Notes: generated by a model from the sequence alone, not told the origin. Positions 10,075 to 21,168 are shown, counted from the stretch's first letter. The stretch is DNA of 64,000 nt from an uncultured Maricaulis sp. (GCF_947259345.1 NZ_CAMYLS010000027.1:212029-276028), one strand, 5' to 3'. Translations and numbers: made by a program.

Positions 10075-10779
10075 TCAGGCCGCCGCGAAGGGCAGGGCCG
10101 ATGCCTGATGCCGATAGGCATTGGCCGCATAGGCGGTGAGGTCGATCGGCGCCGTTGATGCCGATGACGGTTCCGATCGGGTATCAGCTTGTCGCATTTC
10201 CGCGATCTGTTGATTCAGCGAGGGTTGCAGCTTCTCCCCAGGCGCTGCCGCCTCGCCCTCATCGCTGTCCTGCCCTTGCTTGCGATTGAGCTCGGCGCGC
10301 GCCTGGGCAATCTTGGCGTCGGCCAGCGCCGCGACCTTGCGGTCCTGACCGGACGGCTCGGCCGGCGCCAGGGCTGCCGCCTTGACCTGTTGCATCTTCT
10401 CAATGGTGGCCTGTGGGTCGCCCTTTATCTCGCTCGCATCGATCGGGACTTCCCCACCAACTGCATAGGCGCGCCCGTCCGGGCCCTTCTGGAACGTGTA
10501 GCTGGCGGCGCCCGCATACTGGCCGCCAGCCGCCTGGTGAGCCTGCTCATGGGCTCTCACCTCGCGATCGCGCGCCTTGAGCGCATCGACCTGCTTGCGC
10601 TCCTCGTCGGAAAGCTGTTCAGAGCTCCTGACCTTCGATGCGCCGCCACAGCCGCCGCAGGCTGAACTTCCGCACGACCCGCACGCTGCGAGCCGATTGG
10701 TCTGTTCAGTTGCAATCGTTCTGGCGACCCGGGCTATCGCCGGGGTCGAGATGACGGAGGACACGGATGACGCAATCAT
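10075..10779 (-). CDS. SprA-related putative metalloprotease-like protein
   Basis: The 234 residues contain [19 protein letters not shown] followed by [22 protein letters not shown], the pattern of the SprA-related/catalase-like putative metalloprotease family; HEQAH resembles a zinc HExxH site. The N-terminal third carries a Cys/Gly-rich stretch ([15 protein letters not shown], residues 32-46). The C-terminal half is Ala/Gln/Lys-rich and probably coiled. The biological role of this family is not known. It is a single gene on the - strand between the small ORF at 9906 and ihfB. Confidence 0.75.
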   Translation of the reverse strand: MIASSVSSVISTPAIARVARTIATEQTNRLAACGSCGSSACGGCGGASKVRSSEQLSDEERKQVDALKARDREVRAHEQAHQAAGGQYAGAASYTFQKGPDGRAYAVGGEVPIDASEIKGDPQATIEKMQQVKAAALAPAEPSGQDRKVAALADAKIAQARAELNRKQGQDSDEGEAAAPGEKLQPSLNQQIAEMRQADTRSEPSSASTAPIDLTAYAANAYRHQASALPFAAA

Positions 10780-10853
10780 TGCCGCGAGTATCGCCGCGGC
10801 GCGTTAATCCGTCGTAAAGGGAATCAATTAAAGGCCCGTGACCGCCTTGCGGG

Positions 10854-11159
10854 TCAGGCGATTTCCGGATTGGTCTCGCGCGAGGCGTCGACGCGTTCGC
10901 GCAACTCCTTGCCTGTCTTGAAGAAGGGTACATGCTTCTCCTTCACGGCCACGCTTTCGCCGGTGCGCGGATTACGACCCACGCGGGCCGGACGGTGTCG
11001 CACGGAGAAGGCGCCAAAGCCGCGCAGCTCGACACGGTCGCCGTCGGCAAGAGCATCGGTGATCCCGTCGAGGATGGTGTTCACGACGCGCTCGACATCC
11101 CGGTGGTAAAGATGGGGATTGGCCTCGGCCAGTTTGTCGATCAATTCCGACTTGATCAT
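10854..11159 (-). CDS. ihfB: Integration host factor subunit beta
   Basis: The 101 residues show the HU/IHF fold: [12 protein letters not shown] at the start, [14 protein letters not shown], and the DNA-intercalating arm with [10 protein letters not shown]. The long variant [12 protein letters not shown] and the [16 protein letters not shown] tail are characteristic of the beta subunit. With IhfA it bends DNA at specific sites. GGAGGG lies five bases before the start. It follows rpsA on the same strand, a common order, but with the rpsA terminator between them. Confidence 0.95.
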   Translation of the reverse strand: MIKSELIDKLAEANPHLYHRDVERVVNTILDGITDALADGDRVELRGFGAFSVRHRPARVGRNPRTGESVAVKEKHVPFFKTGKELRERVDASRETNPEIA

Positions 11160-11235
11160 GCTAACCCTCCGCGTGTGAATGCCTAATCCTTACGTCTGGC
11201 GCCCGCCGCGTCAATGCGCACCGGCAAAATTGATC

Positions 11236-11270
11236 AATAAAAAACGGCCGGAGCGTGGGCCCCGGCCGTT
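11236..11270 (-). terminator. Intrinsic terminator of rpsA
   Basis: On the - strand a 9-bp stem (11262-11270 with 11243-11251) is followed by a run of T residues ending near 11236. It lies 30 bases after the rpsA stop and before ihfB, so ihfB needs its own promoter or readthrough. Confidence 0.85.
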
Positions 11271-11299
11271 CTTCATGTCCCGTTCGGGAAAGACGCGGA

Positions 11300-13003
<1,704 letters not shown>

Positions 13004-13107
13004 GTTAAAGGGTTGCTCCGAGGCAGCGAGTTCGGATTTTCTGTGTCTCGCCGCTTGGCCGGGTTCGGCCGGTTGGAATTAAAACAATGTGGGCGGCCGA
13101 AACGGGT

Positions 13108-13129
13108 CCGTGACGCAAGTCGGTCACGG
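13108..13129. repeat. Short hairpin between cmk and rpsA
   Basis: A perfect 7-bp inverted repeat (13108-13114 with 13123-13129, 8-base loop) lies in the 176-base leader region before rpsA. There is no T-run, so it may be an rpsA leader structure rather than a terminator. Confidence 0.35.
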
Positions 13130-13179
13130 CAATCCGTCGTCAGAACGCCCGGCTATCTGCCACCTTGCTATCGACAGGA

Positions 13180-13806
13180 TCACGCTTTTTGGCGTTTTTC
13201 CACAATCGCGACAGCTTCGGTAACGGCCGCGTCTATACTCAAGGATGACGTGTCTAGCAAGGTCGCGTCTTCGGCGGGACGCATGGGGGCGTCGGCGCGC
13301 TCGGCATCGCGCAGGTCCCGTTCCCGGGTCTGGGCGAGCATGTCCTCGAGGCTGATCGTCTCGCCGCCTGCCTTCAGTTCGGACCAGCGACGTCGCGCGC
13401 GGGTTTCCGTATCGGCCGTGATGTAGAGCTTCACATCGGCATCGGGACAGATGACCGTGCCGATATCACGCCCGTCCAGTATGGCCCCGCCCGGCCGCGT
13501 TGCGAAATCGCGCTGGAGTTCATACAGCGCCTCCCGCACGGCGGGCAGTGCCGCGACGCGCGAGGCCATGGCGCCGGCCTCCGCGGTGCGGATCCGGGCC
13601 TCGTCTATGGTGGCCAGGTCGAGTGTCCGGGCTGCCCGAGCGCAAGCGGCTTCATCGGTGGGATCGATGCCGGCGTCGATGACCGCGACGCCTGTGGCGC
13701 GATAGAGTGAGCCGGTGTCGAGATAGGGCAGCTTGAAATGCGCCGCGAGCGCGCGCGCGATCGTGCCCTTTCCGGACGCGAGCGGACCGTCGACAGCGAT
13801 AATCAT
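13180..13806 (-). CDS. cmk: Cytidylate kinase
   Basis: It phosphorylates CMP and dCMP with ATP. The P-loop GPLASGKGT is at residues 7-15, LPYLDTGSLYRATG binds substrate, and LDGRDIGTVICPDADVKLYITAD and RDLRDAERADAPMRPA (lid region) follow in 208 residues. Its ATG overlaps the aroA stop in an ATGA, so the two genes are translationally coupled. Confidence 0.97.
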   Translation of the reverse strand: MIIAVDGPLASGKGTIARALAAHFKLPYLDTGSLYRATGVAVIDAGIDPTDEAACARAARTLDLATIDEARIRTAEAGAMASRVAALPAVREALYELQRDFATRPGGAILDGRDIGTVICPDADVKLYITADTETRARRRWSELKAGGETISLEDMLAQTRERDLRDAERADAPMRPAEDATLLDTSSLSIDAAVTEAVAIVEKRQKA

Positions 13807-15146
13807 GTGATCGGCTCCAGGACGCCGCCGAGGGCCGCGATATCGTCAAAGAAGTCCGGATAGGAGGTCGCAATCATGGCGACGTCATCGACGCTCGCTG
13901 CCGCCTTGGCGCCGAGGCCGATAACGAGACCGCTCATGGCGAGGCGATGATCATGATGGGTCGGGGTCTCGCCCCCGCCGGGAACGCCGCCGATGCCCAG
14001 CCCGGTGACAGCCAGGCTGTCCTCGCCCTCTTCGACCGGGACGCCATTGGCGCGCAGGAGGGCGGCGCTGCCGGCGAGCCGGTCGCTTTCCTTGGCCCGC
14101 AATTCCTCGAGGCCCGGCATATGGGTCACACCCTCGGCATAAGCGGCGGCGACACACAGGATCGGATACTCGTCGATCATGGAGGGCGCGCGTTCGGCCG
14201 GAACGGTGATCCCGCGCAGCTGGCTGTGGCGCACGCGCACATGCATGGTCTTCTCGCCGGCCATCTCGGGACCGGGCGTCAGCGTGATATCGGCGCCCAT
14301 CTCCCGGAGGGTGTCGATCAACCCGGTGCGGGCCGGATTGTCCATGACGCCGGTCAAGGTGATGTCAGAGCCGGGCACGATCAGCGCGGCAACCATCGCA
14401 AAGGCCGAGGAGGAGGGGTCGCCGGGGACTTCGACCGGGCAGGCGGTCAGGGTCTGCGGGCCGTTCAGGGTGATGGTCGTGGCCGGGCCGTCGCGCTCGA
14501 CGAAAAGCTTCGCGCCGAAGGCTTTCAGCATGGTCTCGGTGTGATCGCGGGTGATCTGCGGCTCGTGCACGACCGTGGTGCCGGTCGCGCCCAGTGCGGC
14601 GAGCAGGACGGCCGACTTCACCTGAGCCGAGGCAATGGGCGGCGTGTAGTGGATCCCGGTCAGCGGGCCGCCATCCAGCCGCGCGGGCAGGCGACCATCA
14701 TTGGTCGTGAAGCGCGCGCCCATCTCACCGAGCGGGTCGGTGACCCGTCGCATGGGGCGTGAGGACAGGCTCTCATCGCCGACAAAGTCAGCGCTGGCAC
14801 CCGAGCCGGCGACCGCCCCCATCATCAGGCGCACACCGGTTCCGGCATTGCCGAAATCGAGCGGTGCGTCGGGATCGGAGAATCGGCCGCCTGTTCCGGT
14901 GATCCGCCATTGTCCGGGACCGAGATGCTCGACCGTCGCACCGAGCGCGGCTGCGGCCTTTCCGGAATTTATGACATCATCGCTTTCTAGCAGTCCGCTG
15001 ACCTCGGTCACGCCCTGCGCCAGCCCGCCGAGAATGAAGGCGCGATGGGAAATTGACTTGTCTCCCGGGGCCTTTATGGAACCGGACAGGGCGGATGCAG
15101 GCACGGCCCGCAGGGCGCCTTCACGGCGCATCAGGGATGGGGTCAT
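13803..15146 (-). CDS. aroA: 3-phosphoshikimate 1-carboxyvinyltransferase (EPSP synthase)
   Basis: It joins shikimate 3-phosphate and PEP in the shikimate pathway. The substrate motifs GSIKAPGDKSISHRAFILGGLA near the start, LDFGNAGTGVRLMMGAVAG (the PEP/glyphosate region) and RAKESDRLAGSAALLR are present. The ATG at 15146 is preferred over the TTG just upstream, giving 447 residues. The Ala in GNAGTGVRLMMG, rather than Gly, is typical of class II-like, less glyphosate-sensitive enzymes; that point is inference. It heads the aroA-cmk-(rpsA) unit. Confidence 0.97.
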   Translation of the reverse strand: MTPSLMRREGALRAVPASALSGSIKAPGDKSISHRAFILGGLAQGVTEVSGLLESDDVINSGKAAAALGATVEHLGPGQWRITGTGGRFSDPDAPLDFGNAGTGVRLMMGAVAGSGASADFVGDESLSSRPMRRVTDPLGEMGARFTTNDGRLPARLDGGPLTGIHYTPPIASAQVKSAVLLAALGATGTTVVHEPQITRDHTETMLKAFGAKLFVERDGPATTITLNGPQTLTACPVEVPGDPSSSAFAMVAALIVPGSDITLTGVMDNPARTGLIDTLREMGADITLTPGPEMAGEKTMHVRVRHSQLRGITVPAERAPSMIDEYPILCVAAAYAEGVTHMPGLEELRAKESDRLAGSAALLRANGVPVEEGEDSLAVTGLGIGGVPGGGETPTHHDHRLAMSGLVIGLGAKAAASVDDVAMIATSYPDFFDDIAALGGVLEPIT

Positions 15147-15257
15147 CAACGGATTGGCAAGGTTTGAGGTGACATGACGGCGATGAGGTTTTGACAGAGC
15201 GCGGTGATCGTGGCAACGGGTCCCGCCGAAATTGAAAACTGGTTATGTAGGGATGCC

Positions 15258-15704
15258 ATGGCCAAGCCTGAATTGGGAAGCAAGCGCGCCTGCCCCAGCT
15301 GCAGCGCCAAATTCTACGATCTCGGTCGCCGTCCGGCCCGATGTCCGAAGTGTGAGACCGAGTTTGACCCGGAGCGCGAAGACCCGCGCCTGAAGGCCAA
15401 ACTCGAGGCTGCCGATGAGGAAGAGGCGCCGAAGAAGGCGGCTGCAACCGACGATGATGACGGTTATGGCGACGAGACGGATGATACGCCGGAGGTCGAC
15501 GCCGAAGCGACCTTGTCCAGCTCAGATGACGATGATGATGATGACGACGCCTCAGGTCTGAGCGATGACCTGCCGGACGGGTTCGGCGAAGACGGTGTCG
15601 ATGATGACGATGATGATGATGACGATGATACGGGCGTCCTGATCGATGATGAGGATGATGACGATCTCGGCGACTTCAACATCGATAAGGACGAGGATCT
15701 CTAG
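15258..15704 (+). CDS. FYDLN-acid domain protein (TIGR02300 family)
   Basis: The ATG at 15258 gives 148 residues starting MAKPELGSKRACPSC; the frame extends upstream but the family starts here. Residues 1-40 form a small zinc-ribbon-like unit with Cys pairs CPSC and CPKC around KFYDLGRRPARCPKC. The rest is highly acidic, with Asp runs of 8 to 10 residues. The family is widespread in alphaproteobacteria and its function is unknown. It stands alone on the + strand, divergent from aroA and upstream of tRNA-Ala. Confidence 0.88.
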   Translation: MAKPELGSKRACPSCSAKFYDLGRRPARCPKCETEFDPEREDPRLKAKLEAADEEEAPKKAAATDDDDGYGDETDDTPEVDAEATLSSSDDDDDDDDASGLSDDLPDGFGEDGVDDDDDDDDDDTGVLIDDEDDDDLGDFNIDKDEDL

Positions 15705-15743
15705 GCCTCTGCATGAGCGCTGCATTTGCCGCGCAAAAGAGGC

Positions 15744-15772
15744 TTGATCCCCGCGAAAACCGGGACTAGGTT
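15744..15772 (+). promoter_or_regulatory. Sigma-70-type promoter for tRNA-Ala
   Basis: TTGATC (15744-15749) and TAGGTT (15767-15772) are separated by 17 bases. The -10 element ends 54 bases before the mature tRNA end. Confidence 0.5.
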
Positions 15773-15825
15773 CCGCGCCTCTCGCCGAGGGCAACGATCC
15801 TATCGCCTTCGGTGACCCGAGTTTC

Positions 15826-15901
<76 letters not shown>

Positions 15902-15909
15902 AGATCAAA

Positions 15910-15939
15910 CCCCGCCGGGACCCGGCGGGGTTTTTTCTT
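15910..15939 (+). terminator. Intrinsic terminator after tRNA-Ala
   Basis: A near 10-bp GC stem (CCCCGCCGGG with CCCGGCGGGG, 15910-15930) is followed by TTTTTTCTT. AAA before the stem could allow weak activity for the opposing gene at 15984. Confidence 0.85.
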
Positions 15940-15983
15940 GTTCGCCGTATCCTTGCAATCGGGATCGGCGCGCCTTGCCCTGA

Positions 15984-16877
15984 TCAGTCCGACGTAGCGG
16001 TCCAGCCCAGACGATCCTCCCAGTCCCGGCGCCGTTGGTCCGCCTCGGTCCGGGCGTCGTCATCCAGCGTGTCTGCGAGCGTGTCGGCCGCCTCGGCCGC
16101 ATCGCCCGCTCCGAGGTCGGCAGCCAGCGAATAGAGAGTATAGGCCTCGACGGGGTCTGGTATTCCCCAGTCGGTATCGAGCCAGCTGTCCGCCAGGGCC
16201 ATCATGGCCAGGCTGTCGCCGGATTCAGAGCCTGCTTCCCACGCGCTGCGTGCGGCGGTTTGGTCGACCGGGCCAGCGAAACCTTCTGCTGCACCGATGC
16301 CGATGATGTAGTGGGCCCGCTGCAATCCGGGCTGCCGGTCGAGCGCGTCGGCGGCCAGTGTGACCGCTCGGGCATGCTCCGTGTCAGTCTCGCCGTCGAA
16401 CATCAGGGTCTCTGCCAGGGCAAGGCCCGCCAGAGGGCCGACCTCCTCGTCGTCAAGCAATTGTTCAAGGATGGCGATCGCGGTTGCGCGCTCAACCTCG
16501 TATTCGAACAAGATCAGGTCGGCCAGATCCAGGCCTGCGAAGCTGTCTTCCGCCTGCCAGGCCAGCTCGAAGAAGGACCTTGCCCGGTCGATGTCCGGCT
16601 CGACGCCGACGCCGTCGCGATAGATCATGCCCAGAACGGCATTGGCCGGGGCAAAGCCGTCATCCGCTGATTGAACCAGCCAGTACCGCCCCGTGACGGT
16701 ATCCGGTTCGCCGTTTTCCGGGAAAGTCAGGTCATAGCCGTAGTCGAAGGCCGCTTGGGGGTCGCCGATTTCGGCGAGCTCGCGCAGGCTGGGCTGCGGT
16801 GTTAGGGTTTGGCTCCAGGCCAGGCTGTCGGCGCCGGAAACGGCAACCAGACCAGCCAAAAGGCATACGCGCAGCAT
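15984..16877 (-). CDS. Secreted Sel1-like/TPR-like repeat protein
   Basis: The 297 residues begin with a signal peptide (MLRVCLLAGLVAVSGADSLAWS). Sel1-like helical repeats follow, seen in AAFDYGYDLTFPENGEP, ANAVLGMIYRDGVGVEPDIDRARSFFELA and DSLAMMALADSWLDTDWGIPDPVEAYTLYSLAADLGAGDA. Such repeats usually make protein contacts in the periplasm or at the envelope. The C-terminus (DQRRRDWEDRLGW) is charged and helical. No enzyme motif is seen. It stands apart from the ptsN-rpoN block by 111 bases and may be transcribed after it. Confidence 0.8.
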   Translation of the reverse strand: MLRVCLLAGLVAVSGADSLAWSQTLTPQPSLRELAEIGDPQAAFDYGYDLTFPENGEPDTVTGRYWLVQSADDGFAPANAVLGMIYRDGVGVEPDIDRARSFFELAWQAEDSFAGLDLADLILFEYEVERATAIAILEQLLDDEEVGPLAGLALAETLMFDGETDTEHARAVTLAADALDRQPGLQRAHYIIGIGAAEGFAGPVDQTAARSAWEAGSESGDSLAMMALADSWLDTDWGIPDPVEAYTLYSLAADLGAGDAAEAADTLADTLDDDARTEADQRRRDWEDRLGWTATSD

Positions 16878-16988
16878 GTCCGGACTCCTGACATTTGGGA
16901 GCGCCAGATCAGCATGCGTCGGCTGAACGCCGCATGAGCAGTGTGTTCAGGCTGATGGCAAGGGTGGGGCGGGCCGAAATTCGGCCGG

Positions 16989-17453
16989 TCAGGCCGCGTC
17001 GGTGGCCGGTTCGCCGGCCAGGACGGCGTGGACGGCCTCGGCGTTCGGGGCTGCGCGCAGTCGCTGGCGGACATCCTCCCGGCGCAGAAGGCGCGACACG
17101 CGGGCCAGTGCCTTGAGGTGTTCGGCGCCGGCATTCTCCGGCGCCAGCAGCATGAAGATCAGGTCTGCCGGGCGACCGTCTATCGACTCAAAATCGACCG
17201 GCGTGCGGAGCCGGGCGAAGACGCCGACCACCTCATCCATGCCGCTCAGGCGAGCATGGGGGATGGCGACGCCTTGTCCGACTCCGGTCGAGCCGAGGCG
17301 TTCCCGCTGGAGCACGGCATCGAAGATCGTGCGGGCGGCTTGCCCGGTCAGACCGGCGGCCAGTTCGGACATGGCCTGCAAGGCCTGTTTCCGGCTGGAT
17401 GCGCCCAAATCAATGCTTACTCCCGCATTGGGGATCAAATCTGATAACGCCAT
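16989..17453 (-). CDS. ptsN: Nitrogen-regulatory PTS IIA protein (EIIA-Ntr)
   Basis: The 154-residue PTS EIIA-2 domain has the phosphorylatable His66 in GVAIPHARLSG. It accepts phosphate from the NPr protein and regulates potassium, nitrogen and stress responses. The start at 17453 (MALSDLIPNAGVSIDL) is chosen because the longer frame is out of register with the family. It sits at the end of lptC-lptA-lptB-rpoN-hpf-ptsN, the conserved rpoN neighbourhood. Confidence 0.95.
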   Translation of the reverse strand: MALSDLIPNAGVSIDLGASSRKQALQAMSELAAGLTGQAARTIFDAVLQRERLGSTGVGQGVAIPHARLSGMDEVVGVFARLRTPVDFESIDGRPADLIFMLLAPENAGAEHLKALARVSRLLRREDVRQRLRAAPNAEAVHAVLAGEPATDAA

Positions 17454-17470
17454 TGTACGACTGCTCGCTC

Positions 17471-18100
17471 CTAGGCCGGCTCTGAGCGATCTTCCCGCGC
17501 CGGATTGAGCCATCCGATATGGCCGTCCGGTCGCCGGTAGACGATGTTGAGACCGCCATTGGCCGCATTGCGGAACATCAGGAAGGACGAGTCCGCCGCA
17601 TCCAGTTCCAGCGAGGCCATGCCCACGGTCAGGGTCCGGACTTCTCCGGCCTGTTCCGCGATGACGATCGGCTCAGGCGCACCATTGAGCGGCGCACCAC
17701 TTGGTTCGTCTTCGTCAAAATCATCGTCATCGGCATGGCTGTCGCGCATGCCCTTGAGAACGACAATCGGAAGACTTTCGGCCGGAAGCTCGGCCTTGTT
17801 GTCGTTATGGTGGTTCTTCAGTTTTCTCTTGTACCGGCGGAGGCGCTTCTCCAGGCGCTCCATGGTTTCTTCCGCTGCCTTGTAGGCATCACCGGCTTCG
17901 CCGTGAGCCTGCAGCATCACTCCCGACGGCAGATGCACCGAACAGTCGACGCGAAAGCCGACGCCCTCGCGAGAGATCGATACATAAGCTTCACCGGGAC
18001 GGTTGAAGTATTTGGCTACTCCGTCTTCCACGCGCCCGAGAATCTGTTCTCGCAGCGCGCCGCTGACGTCGATGCCCTTGCTGACCACCTGTATATGCAT
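17471..18100 (-). CDS. hpf: Ribosome hibernation promoting factor, long form
   Basis: The N-terminal S30AE domain (MHIQVVSKGIDVSGALREQILGRV, through MERLEKRLRRYKRKLKNHH) binds the 30S subunit; a C-terminal dimerisation domain (AADSSFLMFRNAANGGLNIVYRRPDGHIGWL) marks it as the long form that makes 100S dimers. An acidic linker joins the two. The ATG at 18100 has AAGGAG upstream and gives 209 residues. It lies downstream of rpoN, 17 bases before ptsN. Confidence 0.95.
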   Translation of the reverse strand: MHIQVVSKGIDVSGALREQILGRVEDGVAKYFNRPGEAYVSISREGVGFRVDCSVHLPSGVMLQAHGEAGDAYKAAEETMERLEKRLRRYKRKLKNHHNDNKAELPAESLPIVVLKGMRDSHADDDDFDEDEPSGAPLNGAPEPIVIAEQAGEVRTLTVGMASLELDAADSSFLMFRNAANGGLNIVYRRPDGHIGWLNPAREDRSEPA

Positions 18101-18241
18101 GCGCTCCTTCCCGCCGGCCATTCACCGGCACGTGAGGCGTTGACGTGCAGTTCCGCCTCTCCTCGGAAAGCGGGCGGAACCTAGTCGCGGGCCGCAGGGG
18201 GAGTCAATGACTGTTCTCCGGATGCCAACGGACCGCGTATT

Positions 18242-18260
18242 CGGTGGAGGGTTTCCACCG
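18242..18260. repeat. Hairpin between rpoN and hpf
   Basis: A 7-bp perfect inverted repeat (18242-18248 with 18254-18260, 5-base loop) lies 22 bases beyond the rpoN stop without a T-run. It may be a weak transcription or mRNA-processing signal. Confidence 0.3.
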
Positions 18261-18281
18261 GGGCGCTCCAACAAGCGATCC

Positions 18282-19799
18282 CTAGCCAGCACGTTTGAGT
18301 ATACGTCGGCGCTGGACCGAGGAGGGGATGTTGAGCGCCTCCCGGTATTTGGCCACAGTCCGGCGGGCGATTTCAATCCCTTCATCCCGCAATTGTTCGA
18401 CGAGACTGTCATCGGACAGCACATCACTGGCGGATTCCTGGCCGATCATCGTCTTGATCCGATGCCGTACTGCCTCGGCAGAGTGGGCCTCCCCGCCCCC
18501 AGCGGAAGGAATGGCCGAGGTGAAGAAATATTTCAGTTCGAACATGCCACGCGGGGTGGCGACATACTTGTTCGAGGTCACCCGGCTCACGGTCGACTCG
18601 TGCATGCCGATCGCGTCCGCCACGGTTTTCAGGTTCAGCGGGCGCAGATAGGCCACGCCATGGGCGAGGAACATGTCCTGCTGGCGCACGATCTCGCTGG
18701 CAACCTTGAGAATGGTCCGGGCGCGCTGGTCCAGGCTTTTGACCAGCCAGGAGGCGTTCTGGGAGCATTCGGTGATGAAAGTCTTGTCCGTTTCCGATTT
18801 CGCGACGGCGGTGATCTCGTTGAAATAGCTGTTATTGACGAGGACGCGCGGCAGGGTTTCGGAGTTCAGCTCGACCTGCCAGCTGCCGTCGGGTGACTGG
18901 CGAATAAAGACATCCGGCGATACGGCCCGGGTCGAATCGCTGCCAAAGGCATGTCCGGGCTTGGGCGTCAGGTCGCGGATTTCGGCGATCATCTCGTCGA
19001 GATCCTCATTATCGACCCCGCACAGGGATTTCAGCGCCGGATAATCATGCCTGGCCAGGCGCTCGAGATTGTCGAGCAGCGCGGCCATGGCCGGATCGAG
19101 CCGATTCTTGTCCTTGAGCTGCAGGGCGAGGCACTCGGGCAGGTCCCGCGCCATTACGCCGGCCGGATCGAAGGTCTGGGTCAAGGACAAGACTGCTTCA
19201 ACGCGGGCCCGCTCGACACCCAGCTGTTGTGCAATTTCATCGAGATCGGAGCGCATATAGCCATCATCATCGGCCAGGTCGATCAAGTGAGCGCCGATCA
19301 GGCGATCAACCGGGTCACCCGTGGCCATCGACAATTGTTCGTGCAGGTGTTCGGCCAGCGAAATCTCGCGGGACGAATTGGCGATGGCGTCGTAATCCTC
19401 GCTGGCAGGGCCTCGCCCGCCACTGCCGGCCGAATAGGTCGAGCTTGAGCTCGCGCCGATGGCGGCGCCGGATTCCACGCCTTCCACGCCGGACAGGTCG
19501 GACTTGGAATCATCGCCGTGCATCATGTCGGCATCGGCATCCATCGAATCATTGGCATCGGCGGATGGCGCAGCGAGTTCCAGCTCGCGTGGCTCGCCCT
19601 GACCCTCTTCGCGAAGTGATTCGGTCGAATCATTCCGGTCATCACGCTCGAGCAGGGGATTGCGTTCCAGCTCGCCTTCGACGAACTCGGCAAGCTCGAC
19701 ATTCGAGAGCTGCAACAGCTTGATGGCTTGTTGGAGCTGGGGCGTCATCACCAGGGATTGTCCCTGGCGCATATCCAGCTTCTGCATCAATCCGGCCAT
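18282..19799 (-). CDS. rpoN: RNA polymerase sigma-54 factor
   Basis: The 505 residues show the three sigma-54 regions: a Gln-rich activator-binding N-terminus (LVMTPQLQQAIKLLQLSNVELAEFVEGELERNPLLE), an acidic linker (residues 50-140), and the core-binding and DNA-binding part with an HTH (VADAIGMHESTVSRV) and the RpoN box ARRTVAKYREAL. It needs enhancer-binding ATPases to start transcription, commonly of nitrogen and flagellar genes. It follows lptB. Confidence 0.98.
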   Translation of the reverse strand: MAGLMQKLDMRQGQSLVMTPQLQQAIKLLQLSNVELAEFVEGELERNPLLERDDRNDSTESLREEGQGEPRELELAAPSADANDSMDADADMMHGDDSKSDLSGVEGVESGAAIGASSSSTYSAGSGGRGPASEDYDAIANSSREISLAEHLHEQLSMATGDPVDRLIGAHLIDLADDDGYMRSDLDEIAQQLGVERARVEAVLSLTQTFDPAGVMARDLPECLALQLKDKNRLDPAMAALLDNLERLARHDYPALKSLCGVDNEDLDEMIAEIRDLTPKPGHAFGSDSTRAVSPDVFIRQSPDGSWQVELNSETLPRVLVNNSYFNEITAVAKSETDKTFITECSQNASWLVKSLDQRARTILKVASEIVRQQDMFLAHGVAYLRPLNLKTVADAIGMHESTVSRVTSNKYVATPRGMFELKYFFTSAIPSAGGGEAHSAEAVRHRIKTMIGQESASDVLSDDSLVEQLRDEGIEIARRTVAKYREALNIPSSVQRRRILKRAG

Positions 19800-19836
19800 G
19801 TGAACCTCTGTTTGGTACGTTTCCTGCAGAGGTTAA

Positions 19837-20598
19837 TCAGCCAAAACTTTCTCCGAGATAAACGCGCCGCACATCCGGGTCGGCCCGGATCTCCGCCGGC
19901 GATCCCTCAAACAGCACTTCACCCTCGTGGATGATCGTGGCTCTGTCAGTGATTTCAAGGGTTTCGCGGACATTGTGGTCGGTAATAAGAATCCCGATTC
20001 CGCGTTCCTTGAGGAAGCGGATCAAGTCGCGGATATCCGTGATGGCCAGAGGGTCAATGCCGGCGAAGGGCTCATCCAGCAGCATGAAGGAGGGGCGAGT
20101 CGCCAGGGCGCGGGCGATTTCCATGCGTCGCCTTTCCCCGCCTGACAGTGACGGAGCCGGCGCGTTGCGGAGGTGCGAAATCCGCAATTCCTCGAGCAGC
20201 TGATCGACCAGGGCGTGGCGCGCATCACGGTCCTTCTCGACCACTTCGGCCACAGCCAGAACATTCTGTTCCACCGTCATGCCGTGGAAGATGGACTTTT
20301 CCTGCGGCAGATAGCCAATGCCCAGCCGCGCCCGCTGATACATGGGCAGGCGGGTGATATCCTCGCCATCGAGCAGGATGCGGCCATAATCCGCCTGGAC
20401 CAGGCCGGTAATCATGTAGAAGCAGGTCGTCTTGCCCGCGCCATTCGGCCCGAGCAGGCCGGCGACTTCGCCCCGTTGCAGCGAGACAGACACGCCTTTG
20501 ACAACCGGCCGCTTGCGATAGGTCTTGCCGATCTGTTCAACAACAAGGCCGCCCGCCATGTCGGTTTCGGCGATGGGCGTGGGTTCGAATAGCGCCAT
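19837..20598 (-). CDS. lptB: LPS export ABC transporter ATP-binding protein
   Basis: The 253-residue ABC ATPase has Walker [10 protein letters not shown], the Q-loop [10 protein letters not shown], signature [15 protein letters not shown], Walker [12 protein letters not shown] and the switch His in TDHNV. The LptB-specific GIGYLPQE and FAGIDP context and the neighbouring lptA and lptC identify it. With LptF/LptG it extracts LPS from the inner membrane. Confidence 0.97.
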   Translation of the reverse strand: MALFEPTPIAETDMAGGLVVEQIGKTYRKRPVVKGVSVSLQRGEVAGLLGPNGAGKTTCFYMITGLVQADYGRILLDGEDITRLPMYQRARLGIGYLPQEKSIFHGMTVEQNVLAVAEVVEKDRDARHALVDQLLEELRISHLRNAPAPSLSGGERRRMEIARALATRPSFMLLDEPFAGIDPLAITDIRDLIRFLKERGIGILITDHNVRETLEITDRATIIHEGEVLFEGSPAEIRADPDVRRVYLGESFG

Positions 20599-20631
20599 AA
20601 AGGTCAGTGTCCTGGTGTCGGAAGCTGAAGA

Positions 20632-21168
20632 TCAGCCTTCCGGAGCATCTTCGCTGGTTTCGGTCTCGTTTGTAGTGCTGGCCGGTTGCAGGACCATGCG
20701 CACGCGATCACCGGTCCCGGCCTCACCAAAATTGGAATTACCGGTCGTCAGATCATTCACAAAGCGATTGGTGGTGATGACATTCTCGCCCTGGGTGATG
20801 ACGACGTCACCGGTGAGCGTGATGACTTCCTCGCTCATCTGGTACACGCCACGATCACCGCGGGCGCGTTGCGCCGGCGTGATGTAGAACACATTGTCGG
20901 TCGCGACGATGCGATCGATATCGCCCCAGCCGCCGCCGGGCGCCTCGGTGTAATAGACGTCCATGCGGTCCGCCTGCAGGCTTGAATCGCCCTGCACAAC
21001 ATTGACATTGCCCAGCCAGACAATGTGGCGTTCGGCATCCAGGACTTCAAACGTCTCCGCTTCGATATCCAGTGGCAGCGAGGAATTACCGATCTGGCCT
21101 GCAGCTGTGCCGGATGGAAAGGCTGCGCTCATCAGGCCGAGCAGGGCAATCGCAGTTAGGCGCATCAT
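20632..21168 (-). CDS. lptA: LPS transport periplasmic protein LptA
   Basis: The 178-residue protein has a signal peptide (LTAIALLGLMSAAFPSGTAA) and the OstA/LptA beta-jellyroll pattern: LPLDIEAETFEVLDAERHIVWLGNVNVVQGDSSLQADRMDVYY, then VITLTGDVVITQGENVITTNRFVNDLTTG. It bridges LptC and LptD across the periplasm. Its start overlaps the lptC stop as ATGA. Confidence 0.94.
   Translation of the reverse strand: MMRLTAIALLGLMSAAFPSGTAAGQIGNSSLPLDIEAETFEVLDAERHIVWLGNVNVVQGDSSLQADRMDVYYTEAPGGGWGDIDRIVATDNVFYITPAQRARGDRGVYQMSEEVITLTGDVVITQGENVITTNRFVNDLTTGNSNFGEAGTGDRVRMVLQPASTTNETETSEDAPEG

Noticed and set aside
15500..15660. GAT/GAC tract as a possible CRISPR or satellite repeat
   Set aside because: It is coding sequence for Asp runs in the FYDLN protein; there are no spacers.
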